Positions 1-10,042 of a DNA stretch of 64,000 nt are shown here, one piece after another (the first letter of the stretch is position 1; each line of letters begins with the position of its first letter). A program made the translations under genes and the position numbers. Below the pieces are notes generated by a model that saw only the letters and a program-made list of their open reading frames with translations, searched no databases and was not told where the DNA came from. Source of the DNA: Bradyrhizobium zhengyangense (GTDB taxonomy: Bacteria > Pseudomonadota > Alphaproteobacteria > Rhizobiales > Xanthobacteraceae); assembly GCF_022012435.1 (NCBI RefSeq), contig NZ_JAKLUA010000007.1, positions 310,001 through 374,000 of the forward strand, given 5' to 3'.

Positions 1-121
1 GATCTGTGCGCGCCGCCCTTTCCGTGTCGAGATCTGGCGAAGCGAGAGCGTCGAGCAACAGGTTCAAGTGATTTCACGCGGGCGCGCGCACGTCTGCATG
101 AAACGCGTTTAGGAGCAATGG

Positions 122-2263
<2,142 letters not shown>

Positions 2264-2307
2264 TCCGGATTATTATGCCGGGGCTTAACCTCGGTTTTAT
2301 GTAGACG

Positions 2308-2341
2308 AAACGGCGGGCCCAAAGCCCGCCGTTTTCTTTTT
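2308..2341 (+). terminator. Rho-independent terminator of rpoD
   Basis: An 11-base stem (2308-2318 pairing with 2324-2334) with loop CCAAA is followed by a T-rich run. It lies 45 bases after the rpoD stop. The same AAACGGCGGGC stem sequence recurs at 5351-5380. Confidence 0.9.
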
Positions 2342-2665
2342 CTGGATAGGGAATTTGCGTGGCTCGAACTAGGGCGTGTACTCATGAACCCGTGCCGCAG
2401 TTGGGGTGCGGATGAGGTCCGCTGTACTCCTGATAGCGGCGCAAAACCGGACCTCACCGGAGGTCCGAGTTGGGCCAATAGGCGACATGGGGCGCTCTTG
2501 GCGGCTGAACCGCGATCCGCTTTCTAGTCTTTTGCAGGGTCTCTTGCGAGGAAAGATCTAGAGGATGCATTAACACTCCAAAGCAATCCTCCTAGAGTCT
2601 TTAAGATCGACTTGGCAAACATCGTCTAGGCTGACGGCAGGAGTCGGCCTACAGGGTCCCCAAAA
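2342..2665. other. Intergenic region, no gene seen
   Basis: About 320 bases between the rpoD terminator and the next gene. It contains a GAGGTCCG-type direct/inverted motif repeated around 2413-2468 but no convincing reading frame. Composition is less GC-rich than the flanking rpoD. Confidence 0.5.
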
Positions 2666-4021
2666 ATGCGTCGATGGTTTCCGCTGATTAAGTTTGTTGG
2701 CGACATCAGCATCTCCACCGCCATTGTTGCGGCGGGATTGGTCGGTGCTTGGAGATTCGTAAGCACGCTCGGCGAGTTTTTCGCCGTGCTTCTCCTCTTC
2801 GGGAACCCAATCGGTCTTGTCCTTGTTGCTGCGCCATTCGTCATTGTGCTGATTCCTCTTCCTGCTTTTGGTCTCGCAAGGGCGCGGTATGGTCTTGTCC
2901 TCGGCCCCATCCTTTCTTTGGTGATAACGTATGGCTTTCACTCAAGGGAAATAAAGCAGGAGGACGATGTTTTAGAGCAAAAGAGGGCTGCTTTCGCGAA
3001 ACTGGCATCCGGGACCGCCGAGCCCGTGGGCGTGGACCACACGCTTCTCGCCGTCGACGGCGATGTGAGTTCGTGCGATGAGGCCTGCATCAAGGTCCTC
3101 GCTACATCAAATCACACACTTGCGACAAGAAGCAGCCGCGATAGGGATCGTACTTGGACGCTCTATGCGCAGGCTGAGGGACCCGCGTGCCTTGCCAAGG
3201 AGAATGCCAAGCTCACTCTCGAATTCCTTTTGCGCGGTTTTCCAGACAAGTGCGCAACTCAAACGTCGATCCCTGGTTTCGAAGACGGCCTCCTCCTGCG
3301 CGCCATCCGGTCGAATAATCCGGGCTACCGGTTAACGCCCGACGCGCCTGAAGGGTTTACCGGCGGCATATACGAGTCCTTTGAACGAATCGACGGCCGT
3401 GACCATCTGCTGGCGCGCTATATCGACGGCAGCTTCGAAAGCAAATTGGATCGCTTCCCGCTTTGGAAAAGGCCGCCGGCCATCAAGGTCGGAGCGCCGA
3501 TCGACCGAATGTCCTTCCTGGCAAGGGCCATCGGGAAGGACGTCAGCTATCTCAGGCAGCCCAACGCCCCCTTTCCGTTCGACGAAGTATTCGCCGGGAT
3601 CGAGAAATTTTTCGACCAGAAAGAGAAGATTGACGCGAATACGTTCCGCTACGCTAGGTGGGCCTGGCTACAGATCGCTGCAAATGCATCGCGGCCGCAA
3701 ACCCGGCTTCTGAAAGAGCGCATGCTTCGATTGTTTGCCAGTCACGATCCGTTTCAAATCGAGCTGGCAATCGAAGCTATCTCTTTCATGCGGCTGGACG
3801 AGCGTACCTTCCCAGATGATGTGATGCTCGATCTGGTGTTTGCTCCGATAAACAGAGAAGCGACAGTCTCGCTTCTCGAAAAGCAACTCGATCGACAATT
3901 TTCTCCGGGGCGGCCCCCTCCGACTGACGAGGTCCGCGAACGGGCGAAAGCTCATTTGAACGACCCGAACCTCAAGACCTGGCAATCGCACATCCTGACT
4001 CAGATTAGCCTGCTCCAGTAA
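2666..4021 (+). CDS. Hypothetical membrane-anchored protein
   Basis: Unrecognised protein of 451 residues. The first 100 or so residues hold about three hydrophobic segments (near residues 15-35, 37-60 and 62-95), followed by a long soluble part that probably lies on one side of the membrane. The soluble part contains several cysteines between residues 130 and 200 that could form disulfides if it is periplasmic. AGGG about nine bases before ATG supports the start. Codon use is more mixed and less GC-rich than in rpoD, and there is no functional partner on either side, which suggests an accessory or recently acquired gene. No function is proposed. Confidence 0.7.
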   Translation: MRRWFPLIKFVGDISISTAIVAAGLVGAWRFVSTLGEFFAVLLLFGNPIGLVLVAAPFVIVLIPLPAFGLARARYGLVLGPILSLVITYGFHSREIKQEDDVLEQKRAAFAKLASGTAEPVGVDHTLLAVDGDVSSCDEACIKVLATSNHTLATRSSRDRDRTWTLYAQAEGPACLAKENAKLTLEFLLRGFPDKCATQTSIPGFEDGLLLRAIRSNNPGYRLTPDAPEGFTGGIYESFERIDGRDHLLARYIDGSFESKLDRFPLWKRPPAIKVGAPIDRMSFLARAIGKDVSYLRQPNAPFPFDEVFAGIEKFFDQKEKIDANTFRYARWAWLQIAANASRPQTRLLKERMLRLFASHDPFQIELAIEAISFMRLDERTFPDDVMLDLVFAPINREATVSLLEKQLDRQFSPGRPPPTDEVRERAKAHLNDPNLKTWQSHILTQISLLQ

Positions 4022-4210
4022 AAAAGATGCCATGGTGAATTCTTTTCCAGGTCCGCTTTGGGTCACAAGCGGTAATGCTCTGACTGATCAGAAGATTTCC
4101 GCTTGGCCCTCAGAAGCTGACATCTTCGCCTTTATGAGTACAGGCCGTAAGCGAAGAGACCGCTATTCGTTTCGTCGAAATCGATATGACTCATCCAAGC
4201 CGGCGGCCGT

Positions 4211-4290
4211 ATCGTGATCTACGCGTTTCTTCTTCGCCCCAACCCGCTCGATACGCTCAATTCCTATCTGGCTTTCTCTCGGACTATACT
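4211..4290 (-). pseudogene. Possible degenerate second copy of the 3' end of the 78-residue protein gene
   Basis: On the minus strand, codons at 4226-4261 read IERIERVGAKKK, close to the C-terminus IKSLDRVGAKKK of the small protein encoded at 4965-5201. The surrounding DNA also matches loosely (TTCTTCTTCGCCCCAAC at both places). No start or full-length frame is present, so this looks like a decayed partial duplication. The rest of 4022-4310 shows no gene. Confidence 0.35.
4285..4290 (+). promoter_or_regulatory. Candidate -10 element (TATACT)
   Basis: TATACT matches the -10 consensus at five of six positions and lies 21 bases before the ATG of the DCC-family gene at 4311. No good -35 hexamer is visible, so this is a weak call. 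Confidence 0.35.
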
Positions 4291-4310
4291 TCCGAGCGAA
4301 AGGCGCATCG

Positions 4311-4688
4311 ATGCCTACCCATCTCACCGTCTACTACAACACCCGCTGCCCGGTCTGTGACGCCGGCATCGACTGGCAGCGCAACAAGCTGTTGGCGTTG
4401 GTGCGCAGCGGTGCTGTCGACTTCAAGGACATCAACGAGCAGCCCGATGCGCTGGCGCAATTTGGCGTCTCGCTCGACGACATCAGGCGCCGCCTGCATG
4501 CGACCGACGAGTCCGGCCGGCTCATTGTCGGTGCTGACGTCGCGATCGCACTGTGGAGGCTGACGCCGGGCGAGGGGTGGCTTGCGGCGCTATCAGGCAA
4601 TCGCGTGGCGTTGCCGTTCACGCGGTTTGTCTACGACCGTTTTGCCGATCTGCTGTTTGCCTGGAACAAATGGTACGGGCGCTGGTGA
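4311..4688 (+). CDS. DCC family (DUF393) thiol-disulfide oxidoreductase-like protein
   Basis: Small soluble protein of 125 residues with the family signature near its N-terminus, YNTRCPVCDAGI, in which the Cys-Pro-Val-Cys pair resembles a thioredoxin-type active site. Family members are predicted dithiol oxidoreductases, but their substrates are mostly unknown. AAAGG seven bases before ATG supports the start. The hydrophobic tail ending in YGRW is common in this family. A perfect hairpin at 4745-4767 lies downstream and may end the transcript. The family call is confident; the enzymatic role is inferred from the family. Confidence 0.85.
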   Translation: MPTHLTVYYNTRCPVCDAGIDWQRNKLLALVRSGAVDFKDINEQPDALAQFGVSLDDIRRRLHATDESGRLIVGADVAIALWRLTPGEGWLAALSGNRVALPFTRFVYDRFADLLFAWNKWYGRW

Positions 4689-4744
4689 GCGTTTGGCTGG
4701 AGCATTGTGGCTTTGGATTGAATTGATTGGCCGCGGACTCTGAC

Positions 4745-4913
4745 ACCTCTCCCCAGCGGGGAGAGGTCGATTTGCGCCTCGCGATGCGAAGCATCGTAGA
4801 GTGCAAATCGGGTGAGGGGGTGCAGCACACGGTGAGACCGTAAACCCTCACCCGGCGCGCGGGACGATGCTTCGCATCGCCCGGGACGCGCCGACCTCTC
4901 CCAAGGGAGAGGT
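4745..4913. repeat. Composite palindromic intergenic repeat
   Basis: The element is bounded by two ACCTCTCCC-type hairpins (4745-4767, ten-base stem; 894-913 of the 4 kb block, nine-base stem). Inside it are two inverted CGATGC/GCATCG hairpins (4782-4796 and 4865-4879) and oppositely oriented GTGAGGG/CCCTCAC segments. The symmetrical layout is typical of short non-coding repeats scattered between Bradyrhizobium genes. The same CCTCTCCCC stem recurs at 45926-45946 and 60021-60047. Confidence 0.75.
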
Positions 4914-4964
4914 GAACTCCCGATGCCGCACCAGTTCAGCCCAATCTCGTCGAGCCGCGGCTAC

Positions 4965-5201
4965 CTACTTCTTCTTCGCCCCAACGCGATCGAGGCTCTT
5001 GATCTCCATCGGCGGTCGCCCGCTCTTTTCCGCGATCTCGCGGTCCTGCTCCATGATGAAGCTGCGCGCGGGTTCGTCGCCGTCGAGGCCGCCGAGCAGC
5101 TCTGCGGGCACGCGCCGGTTGGAGCGTTGGGAGCCGTCTTCGTAGACGACGTTGAAGAAGGCGAATTCGCCTTTCGGGTTGGTTCCGGGTTTCTTGGCCA
5201 T
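4965..5201 (-). CDS. Conserved hypothetical small protein
   Basis: A 78-residue, charged, soluble protein that begins MAKKPGTNPKGEFAFFNV and ends in a basic GAKKK tail. It has no signal peptide and no membrane segment. It resembles small conserved proteins of rhizobial genomes, but I cannot assign a function. No strong ribosome-binding site precedes the ATG. A possible broken second copy of its C-terminus lies at 4211-4290. Its strand and codon use fit a real gene. Confidence 0.65.
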   Translation of the reverse strand: MAKKPGTNPKGEFAFFNVVYEDGSQRSNRRVPAELLGGLDGDEPARSFIMEQDREIAEKSGRPPMEIKSLDRVGAKKK

Positions 5202-5647
5202 GGCGGCTTGTCGTCGATCAGGGCGCCGCAGTCAAATGACTTCGCGCAGATGTCGACATCCTTCGCGACCAGAATACCGGCCGTATCCGCTGGTGGTGCC
5301 TGTTTTCGGGATGCAGCTAGCCGATGCCCGCGTGCGGCCCATCACCTCAATAAACGGCGGGCCGATAAGCCCGCCGTTTATTGGTCTTCAGCGTCGCCCG
5401 GGGCTGGCAGGGCGACAACTTGAGATAGAAGGCTATCCCTCGCGCTCCACGATGGCAAGGCAAATCGTGATAGCGATGATGTCGCAGCCAGCGCATCAGA
5501 TATGCAGACGGTGTCATCAGCGGGTTCCCGCGATCGCGAAAAGCAGATGCTTGGATTATCGAAATAGTTTGTTCATCTTGCAGGCTCTCGCAACGCAACG
5601 AGAGCTGGCACCGATGCAAGGGAATGCGCTCATGAAAATAACATGAG
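5202..5647. other. Intergenic region containing a terminator
   Basis: 446 bases between two minus-strand genes. A perfect terminator-like hairpin lies at 5351-5380. The minus-strand frame across 5347-5676 runs through that hairpin and shows no family features, so I do not call it a gene. Confidence 0.5.
5351..5380 (-). terminator. Perfect 12-base-stem hairpin, probable terminator
   Basis: TAAACGGCGGGC (5351-5362) pairs perfectly with GCCCGCCGTTTA (5369-5380) around a six-base loop. It shares its stem with the rpoD terminator. Read leftwards it would end transcripts from the membrane gene at 5648-6022, although it is 270 bases past that stop. The symmetry means it could act in both directions. 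Confidence 0.7.
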
Positions 5648-6022
5648 TTAGTTGCTCCGACCTTGCGATGCGCCATTCATGTTCGGCCCTGCGCGCCGCG
5701 GCAGCTTCTGCATGGCCAATTGCGATGTGGCTCCGCCATTGCCACCGCCTCCGTCATCGTCCGGCTTGCGGCCCTGCGCCATGATCGCGCTGCCCATCGC
5801 GGCGGAACCGAAGGTGATGACGAACGAGGCGAGCAGCAACACCAGTCCGATGCCGGGCGCGCGATCAGCGAAGATCAGCTCGCGCAGATGTCCGGGGTTG
5901 AGCCACAGCAATCCGCCGACGAGGAGAACGGCCGCGCAGGCGCCGATCGCAAGGTTGATGGCGAGCAGGCGGAGAAGCGGGACGCGCAGCAGGGAAGGGC
6001 GGATTGATTTGTCGTTGGGCAT
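5648..6022 (-). CDS. Small two-span membrane protein, probably FixK/FNR-regulated
   Basis: Unrecognised 124-residue protein with two clear hydrophobic segments (roughly residues 13-38 and 53-77) joined by a short loop, and a Gly/Asp-rich soluble C-terminus. I start it at ATG 6022 because GAGG lies nine bases upstream; longer forms from 6037 or 6085 have no such site. A TTGA-N6-TCAA box centred at 6141.5 lies about 120 bases upstream, with a plausible -10 (GATGAT, 6112-6107 on the minus strand), so oxygen-responsive expression is likely. The function is unknown. Confidence 0.6.
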   Translation of the reverse strand: MPNDKSIRPSLLRVPLLRLLAINLAIGACAAVLLVGGLLWLNPGHLRELIFADRAPGIGLVLLLASFVITFGSAAMGSAIMAQGRKPDDDGGGGNGGATSQLAMQKLPRRAGPNMNGASQGRSN

Positions 6023-6106
6023 TGATGGCTGCCTCATGCTGGCCGCAACCTGAGGGGCGATGGCATGATCATGATACGCGCGCACTGCGGGAGGCGCGCT
6101 AACTTA

Positions 6107-6148
6107 ATCATCCCACATCGCCTGCACCACGATGTTGATGCGCATCAA
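6107..6148 (-). promoter_or_regulatory. FixK/FNR-type box and -10 for the gene at 5648-6022
   Basis: TTGATGCGCATCAA (6135-6148) is a perfect palindrome fitting the TTGA-N6-TCAA consensus of the CRP/FNR family. On the minus strand GATGAT at 6112-6107 matches the -10 at four of six positions. The spacing is that of a class II activated promoter, with the box centred near -40. Confidence 0.65.
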
Positions 6149-6154
6149 ACGCCC

Positions 6155-7093
6155 TTACGGCGCCACCAGCTCCACGCGCCGGTTCAGCGCGCGGCCGGCC
6201 TCCGTCGCATTGGAGCCGACCGGTGCCAGCAAGCCGACGCCGGCGGTGCGTAGCCGTGTCTGCGCGATGCGAAAGCTCTTCACCAGCTCGGCGGCGACCG
6301 CCTCGGCGCGGCGCTTCGAAAGGTCGAGATTGTAGTCATAGGCGCCCTGACTGTCGGTGTGGCCGACGATGAAGACGCTCAGCTGCGGCTGGCTGGTCAG
6401 CAGCTTTGCGATCTGCTCCAGCGTCGGGCGGCTCTCCGGCTTCAGCACCGCCTTGTCGGTGTCGAAATAAATGCCGTAGAGCGCGATGTGGCCGGTCTCG
6501 CCAAGACCCTTCGCCATTGCGGCGGCATCGACCATCTTGTTCGCGATCGCCCCGAGCTCGGCGACGGTGACCTGCGCGGTGATATCCTGGTTGTTCTGGC
6601 TGACGATGACGCTGGCCCAGGTCTCGCGCCCGCCCTCGGTCTTGCGGCCGGCGTAATAGCGGTAGTTGAAGCCGTCGACCCACATCTGCGGGACCGGCAG
6701 CGTGTCGATGCTTTCGGTGAAGGGAATGGCGCCGCAGGCGTCGGTGTCGCAGGCGAGCAGTGTCTCGAAGCCGGCCTTCGCCAGCTGTGTCTCGAAATTC
6801 CTGGAGACTTCGAGGATCGACGGGCCCGGATTGGTGCGATAGGCGATACGGACGATGCGGCCCTCCAGCCGCCGCGCATCGGTCGGCTGGCCGTCCTTGA
6901 AGGCGGCCGCCTGCATCCGCGTCGCGTCAAAGTCCTTCACCACGTAAGCCGTGGCGACGCTGCCGGCGAAGCGGCCAATGCCGGGATAGTCGCGCGCGCC
7001 CGGCACATCGCGGGTCTGGGCGGACGCCGGGGCCTGGAGGGAGAGCAGGGCGGCAAGGACAAGCGATCCGAGGATGTGTTTCGGCGCGGGCAT
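6155..7093 (-). CDS. OmpA family outer-membrane/periplasmic protein
   Basis: A 312-residue exported protein. The N-terminus has a signal peptide (hydrophobic core LGSLVLAALLSLQA, cleavage after ASA). The middle region (about residues 30-190) resembles DUF4892-type periplasmic domains and has two cysteines in LLACDTDACG. The C-terminal OmpA domain (about residues 200-312) carries IYFDTDKAVLKPES and the peptidoglycan-binding FIVGHTDSQG...NLDLSKRRAEAV pattern. It probably tethers the outer membrane to peptidoglycan. The ATG at 7093 has GAGAG six bases upstream; a GTG at 7099 would add two residues. Transcribed alone on the minus strand. Confidence 0.88.
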   Translation of the reverse strand: MPAPKHILGSLVLAALLSLQAPASAQTRDVPGARDYPGIGRFAGSVATAYVVKDFDATRMQAAAFKDGQPTDARRLEGRIVRIAYRTNPGPSILEVSRNFETQLAKAGFETLLACDTDACGAIPFTESIDTLPVPQMWVDGFNYRYYAGRKTEGGRETWASVIVSQNNQDITAQVTVAELGAIANKMVDAAAMAKGLGETGHIALYGIYFDTDKAVLKPESRPTLEQIAKLLTSQPQLSVFIVGHTDSQGAYDYNLDLSKRRAEAVAAELVKSFRIAQTRLRTAGVGLLAPVGSNATEAGRALNRRVELVAP

Positions 7094-7204
7094 CGGCACT
7101 CTCTATGGGTTCAAGGGAAGGGGGGCGCAGAGGTTAGTCGCGCGCACCGCGCCGCCGGTTCTCCCCGGCGGCCATCCGCTTGCCGATAGCCGAAAAAAGC
7201 GCCC

Positions 7205-7744
7205 TCACGCCGCCGGAGCGATCCGGTCGTCCGGCTTGGTCTGCTGCATCTGCTGACGCGCCATCATGTCCTGCCAAAGCGTGGCGATGCTGGCCTGCGT
7301 CTGCGGCGCGATCAGGCAATGGCCCTCATTGTCGAAGCCGCAGAACCGCGCGGACGGGTCTTTCCGGACCACGGTCAGCGCCTGGTTGATCATTTCGAGA
7401 CAGGTCATGACCTGTTCGATCTGCTGCAGCCGCGTGTGGTGCAGGATGTCCATGAGGCGGAACGTCATCACCGCAGGCTGACCGTAGGTGATGCCGGGCC
7501 GGCCGAACTCGAACAGCACGTTCACCGCCGGGAAGGTGCCGCGGATGTGCTCGAGCACGCCGGCGACATCGTCCACGCTGCAGGCGACCAGATGGGCGGT
7601 TTGAGCTGGTGCGGCGACAGGCGGTCGCGGCGCAAGTCCTGCCGAATTAAGTCCGAGCGAATTGATCACCTCCTGCTCGATCCATTGCCGCACCGGTGCG
7701 GGTGCGTTGCGGATCTGATCTGCGGTCAGGGTAATTCCGGTCAT
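7205..7744 (-). CDS. Conserved hypothetical protein, probably FixK/FNR-regulated
   Basis: A soluble protein of 179 residues with no signal peptide. It begins MTGITLTADQIRNAPAPVRQ, followed by a Pro/Ala linker and a mixed alpha/beta region. I recognise no catalytic motif; two cysteines late in the protein (FCGFDNEGHC) could bind metal. The start at 7744 has AGGAG eight bases upstream, whereas a longer form from 7813 has none. A TTGA-N6-TCAA box at 7822-7835 is placed correctly for a transcript start near 7788. The convincing promoter makes this a low-oxygen-regulated gene of unknown role. Confidence 0.72.
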   Translation of the reverse strand: MTGITLTADQIRNAPAPVRQWIEQEVINSLGLNSAGLAPRPPVAAPAQTAHLVACSVDDVAGVLEHIRGTFPAVNVLFEFGRPGITYGQPAVMTFRLMDILHHTRLQQIEQVMTCLEMINQALTVVRKDPSARFCGFDNEGHCLIAPQTQASIATLWQDMMARQQMQQTKPDDRIAPAA

Positions 7745-7794
7745 GGGCTGGTCTCCTGGGCTGCTCTTCTGAGCAGGACGCTGCTGTTTGTTCC

Positions 7795-7835
7795 AGTCTA
7801 TGAACGAGGGCATGAGGCATGTTGATGCGGATCAA
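7795..7835 (-). promoter_or_regulatory. FixK/FNR-type promoter upstream of the gene at 7205-7744
   Basis: TTGATGCGGATCAA (7822-7835) fits TTGA-N6-TCAA. On the minus strand TAGACT at 7800-7795 matches four of six -10 bases. Placing the box centre at -40.5 puts the -10 exactly where it is seen, and the leader would be about 44 bases. Confidence 0.72.
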
Positions 7836-8128
7836 ACGGACAGCCTTGGCGCTGTTCGCTTTCGACAGGCGCTTCGCGGGCGGCCGCCAACGCCCGAAGT
7901 CTGCGATGCTGGCACTATACCCCTGTTTTGCCCGACGGGTCAATTGTAATTCGGAAAAACAAAATACACGGTTGGCGCTTCTACTGTGCATGGGGTTGTT
8001 TTCGGTTTTTGTTCGGCGCTGTCAGGCGCGGACTTCAGCCATGATCGGTTCCGCGGTCGCTTTGACGCGAATCCAGTTCCCGGGCATGATCGCCTTCCGT
8101 TTCGCGCCACTGCAGAGGACCCCTTCGT
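7836..8128. other. Intergenic region upstream of the transglycosylase
   Basis: About 290 bases, locally less GC-rich around 7925-7990. A plus-strand frame at 7819-8187 lacks a ribosome-binding site and overlaps the FixK box, so it is not called. It probably holds the promoter of the gene at 8129. Confidence 0.45.
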
Positions 8129-8935
8129 ATGTTGAGACCGCTTCTCGCCGCCGCCTTCCTTGTCACGCTGGCCGGCGGGTCGGCTGAGGCCGCGCGCTGC
8201 GGCGGCGACTTCAACAGCTTCGTCGCCAGCATGAGCGCCGAAGCGCAAGCAGCCGGCGTCTCGGCGGGCGTGACCAGCGCGGCATTCGGCGGCATCACCC
8301 AGGATGGCGCCGTGCTCGCCTTCGACCGGCGCCAGCGCTACACCTTCAACAAGAGCTTCGAGCAGTACGTCTCGACCCGCGTCGGCCCCGGCCGCATCAA
8401 TGGCGGCCGTGCATTGCTGCAGCGCCATGCCGCGCTGCTCTCGCGCATCGAGCAGCAGTTCGGCGTGCCGCGGCAGATCCTGGTCGCGATCTGGGGCCTG
8501 GAGAGCGATTTCGGCAAGGGCGACATGGGCAAGCTGCCGGTGATCCGCACGCTGGCGACGCTCGCGCATGATTGCCGCCGCACCGAGCTGTTCCAGGGCG
8601 AGCTGCTCGCCGCCCTGAAGATCGTGCAGCGCGGCGACCTGCCCTTGCGCGACCTCATCGGCGCCTATGCCGGCGAGATCGGCCAGACCCAGTTCCTGCC
8701 GTCGTCCTACATCAAATACGGTGTCGATTTCGACGGCGACGGCCATGTCGACCTCCGCCACAGCGTCGCCGACGTGCTCGCCTCGACCGCGAACCTCCTG
8801 CACTCGAACGGCTTCAAGATGGGCCAGCCCTATGACGAAGGCTCGGCCAATTTCGAGGCGATGCGCGAGTGGAACAGGGCCGTGATCTATCGCAAGACGA
8901 TCGGGTATTTTGCCGATCAGCTGGTGGGGCGGTGA
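8129..8935 (+). CDS. Lytic murein transglycosylase, MltB/SLT_2 type
   Basis: Cleaves the glycan strand of peptidoglycan between MurNAc and GlcNAc to leave a 1,6-anhydro end. The 268-residue product starts with a Sec signal peptide ending in SAEAA, then the SLT_2 domain. The catalytic Glu125 sits in IWGLESDFGKG. The family blocks YAGEIGQTQFLPSSY and VDFDGDGHVDL are present; the latter is the EF-hand-like calcium loop seen in MltB-type enzymes. No peptidoglycan-binding domain follows. GAGG lies about ten bases before the ATG. It stands alone and is followed by a palindromic repeat. Confidence 0.93.
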   Translation: MLRPLLAAAFLVTLAGGSAEAARCGGDFNSFVASMSAEAQAAGVSAGVTSAAFGGITQDGAVLAFDRRQRYTFNKSFEQYVSTRVGPGRINGGRALLQRHAALLSRIEQQFGVPRQILVAIWGLESDFGKGDMGKLPVIRTLATLAHDCRRTELFQGELLAALKIVQRGDLPLRDLIGAYAGEIGQTQFLPSSYIKYGVDFDGDGHVDLRHSVADVLASTANLLHSNGFKMGQPYDEGSANFEAMREWNRAVIYRKTIGYFADQLVGR

Positions 8936-8948
8936 CCGCATACTCGGT

Positions 8949-9052
8949 GTCATCGCCCGGCTTGACCGGGCGATCCAGTACGCCGAGGCGGATGTGGTTG
9001 AATCGATAGGCCGCGGCGTACTGGATGCCCCGGTCAAGCCGGGGCATGACAG
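8949..9052. repeat. Paired palindromic intergenic repeat
   Basis: Two inverted modules face each other. TCATCGCCCGGCTTGACCGG and the adjoining CCAGTACGCCG (8950-8985) are mirrored by CGGCGTACTGG and CCGGTCAAGCCGGGGCATGA (9014-9051). Each arm also folds on itself. It lies between two convergent genes and can form a large cruciform or act as a bidirectional terminator. Confidence 0.85.
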
Positions 9053-9065
9053 CGTGTGAGGGACG

Positions 9066-9917
9066 CTACTGCGGCCCCGACGACTTCGCCGCTCCCTTTG
9101 CCATCTTCTCCAGCCGCCGCTGCAACGGCGCCCAATAGGTGCCCGGGCGAAAGCGCTGCAGGATGTCCATGAACCTGGCGTCGTTGCCGATCAGGATGCG
9201 CGGCTCGTTTTTCTCGATGCCCCTGATGATGCGCAGCGCCGCATCCTTCGGCGTCGTTCGCGCCGCGCTCTCGAACCGGTCGATCATCTGCGCGCGGCGT
9301 GCATTGTCGGTGACGCCAACCCCGGTGCGCGATGAGCGCGCGATCGAGGTGGCGACACCGCCGGGATGAACCACCGAGAGCCGCACCGGGCTGCCCGCGA
9401 CCGCAAGCTCGTGCCGCACGCTCTCGGAAAAGCCGCGCACCGCGAACTTGGCGGCCGCATAGGCCGATTGTCCCGGCGGCGCGATGATGCCGAAGATCGA
9501 GGAGATGTTGACGATATGCGCCTCCGGCCTTGCCTTCAGATGCGGCAGAAAGGCGCGGGTGCCGTGCACCACGCCCCAGAAATTGATGTCGAACAGCCAG
9601 TCCATCTGCGCCTGGTCGATCTCCTCGAATGTCCCCATCAGCGCCACGCCGGCATTGTTGATGACGATGTTGAGCGCGGGATGCGCAGCGATCGCCTCGC
9701 GCGCGAATTGCGCGATGTCGTCGGGTTCGCCGACATCGACGCGATGCACGCTGATCTTGCGCTGTGCGCCGATCTCGGCAGCGAGCGCTTTCAGCCCGGC
9801 CTCGTCGCGATCGGCGAGCGCGAGGTCGCAACCGCGGCTGGCGAGTTCAATTGCAAGTGCGCGGCCGATGCCGCTTGCCGCTCCGGTGATGGCGGCGGCG
9901 CCGCGAATCGCAGTCAT
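9066..9917 (-). CDS. Short-chain dehydrogenase/reductase (classical SDR)
   Basis: NAD(P)-dependent oxidoreductase of unknown substrate, 283 residues. It has the Rossmann glycine motif TGAASGIGRALA near the N-terminus, the NNAGVAL motif, a catalytic Ser in NISSIFG and the YAAAK Tyr-Lys pair. The start is ATG 9917 with GAGGGAG six bases upstream; the longer frame to 10061 overlaps the divergent response-regulator gene and is rejected. The C-terminal 60 residues are basic. The next gene is divergent, so the two share a 125-base promoter region. Confidence 0.9.
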   Translation of the reverse strand: MTAIRGAAAITGAASGIGRALAIELASRGCDLALADRDEAGLKALAAEIGAQRKISVHRVDVGEPDDIAQFAREAIAAHPALNIVINNAGVALMGTFEEIDQAQMDWLFDINFWGVVHGTRAFLPHLKARPEAHIVNISSIFGIIAPPGQSAYAAAKFAVRGFSESVRHELAVAGSPVRLSVVHPGGVATSIARSSRTGVGVTDNARRAQMIDRFESAARTTPKDAALRIIRGIEKNEPRILIGNDARFMDILQRFRPGTYWAPLQRRLEKMAKGAAKSSGPQ

Positions 9918-10042
9918 GGGTGGCTCCCTCGATCCAATCTGGAACTTCAATGTACATATTTTCAGTATGGAACCGAACCATATCGCCTCTCGCTTCCTTA
10001 ACTCACCTGACACGAAGCGGATGCGAGCATTGGAGCAGCCAG

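Noticed and set aside
2570..2941. 123-codon minus-strand frame near 2.6-2.9 kb
   Set aside because: It overlaps the N-terminal membrane segments of the plus-strand gene at 2666 and is very rich in Lys, Arg and Asp without a motif.
4032..4217. 61-codon plus-strand frame
   Set aside because: No ribosome-binding site, no family resemblance, and it overlaps a probable pseudogene region.
7819..8187. 122-codon plus-strand frame before the transglycosylase
   Set aside because: It begins in the FixK box and overlaps the transglycosylase start; no ribosome-binding site is present.
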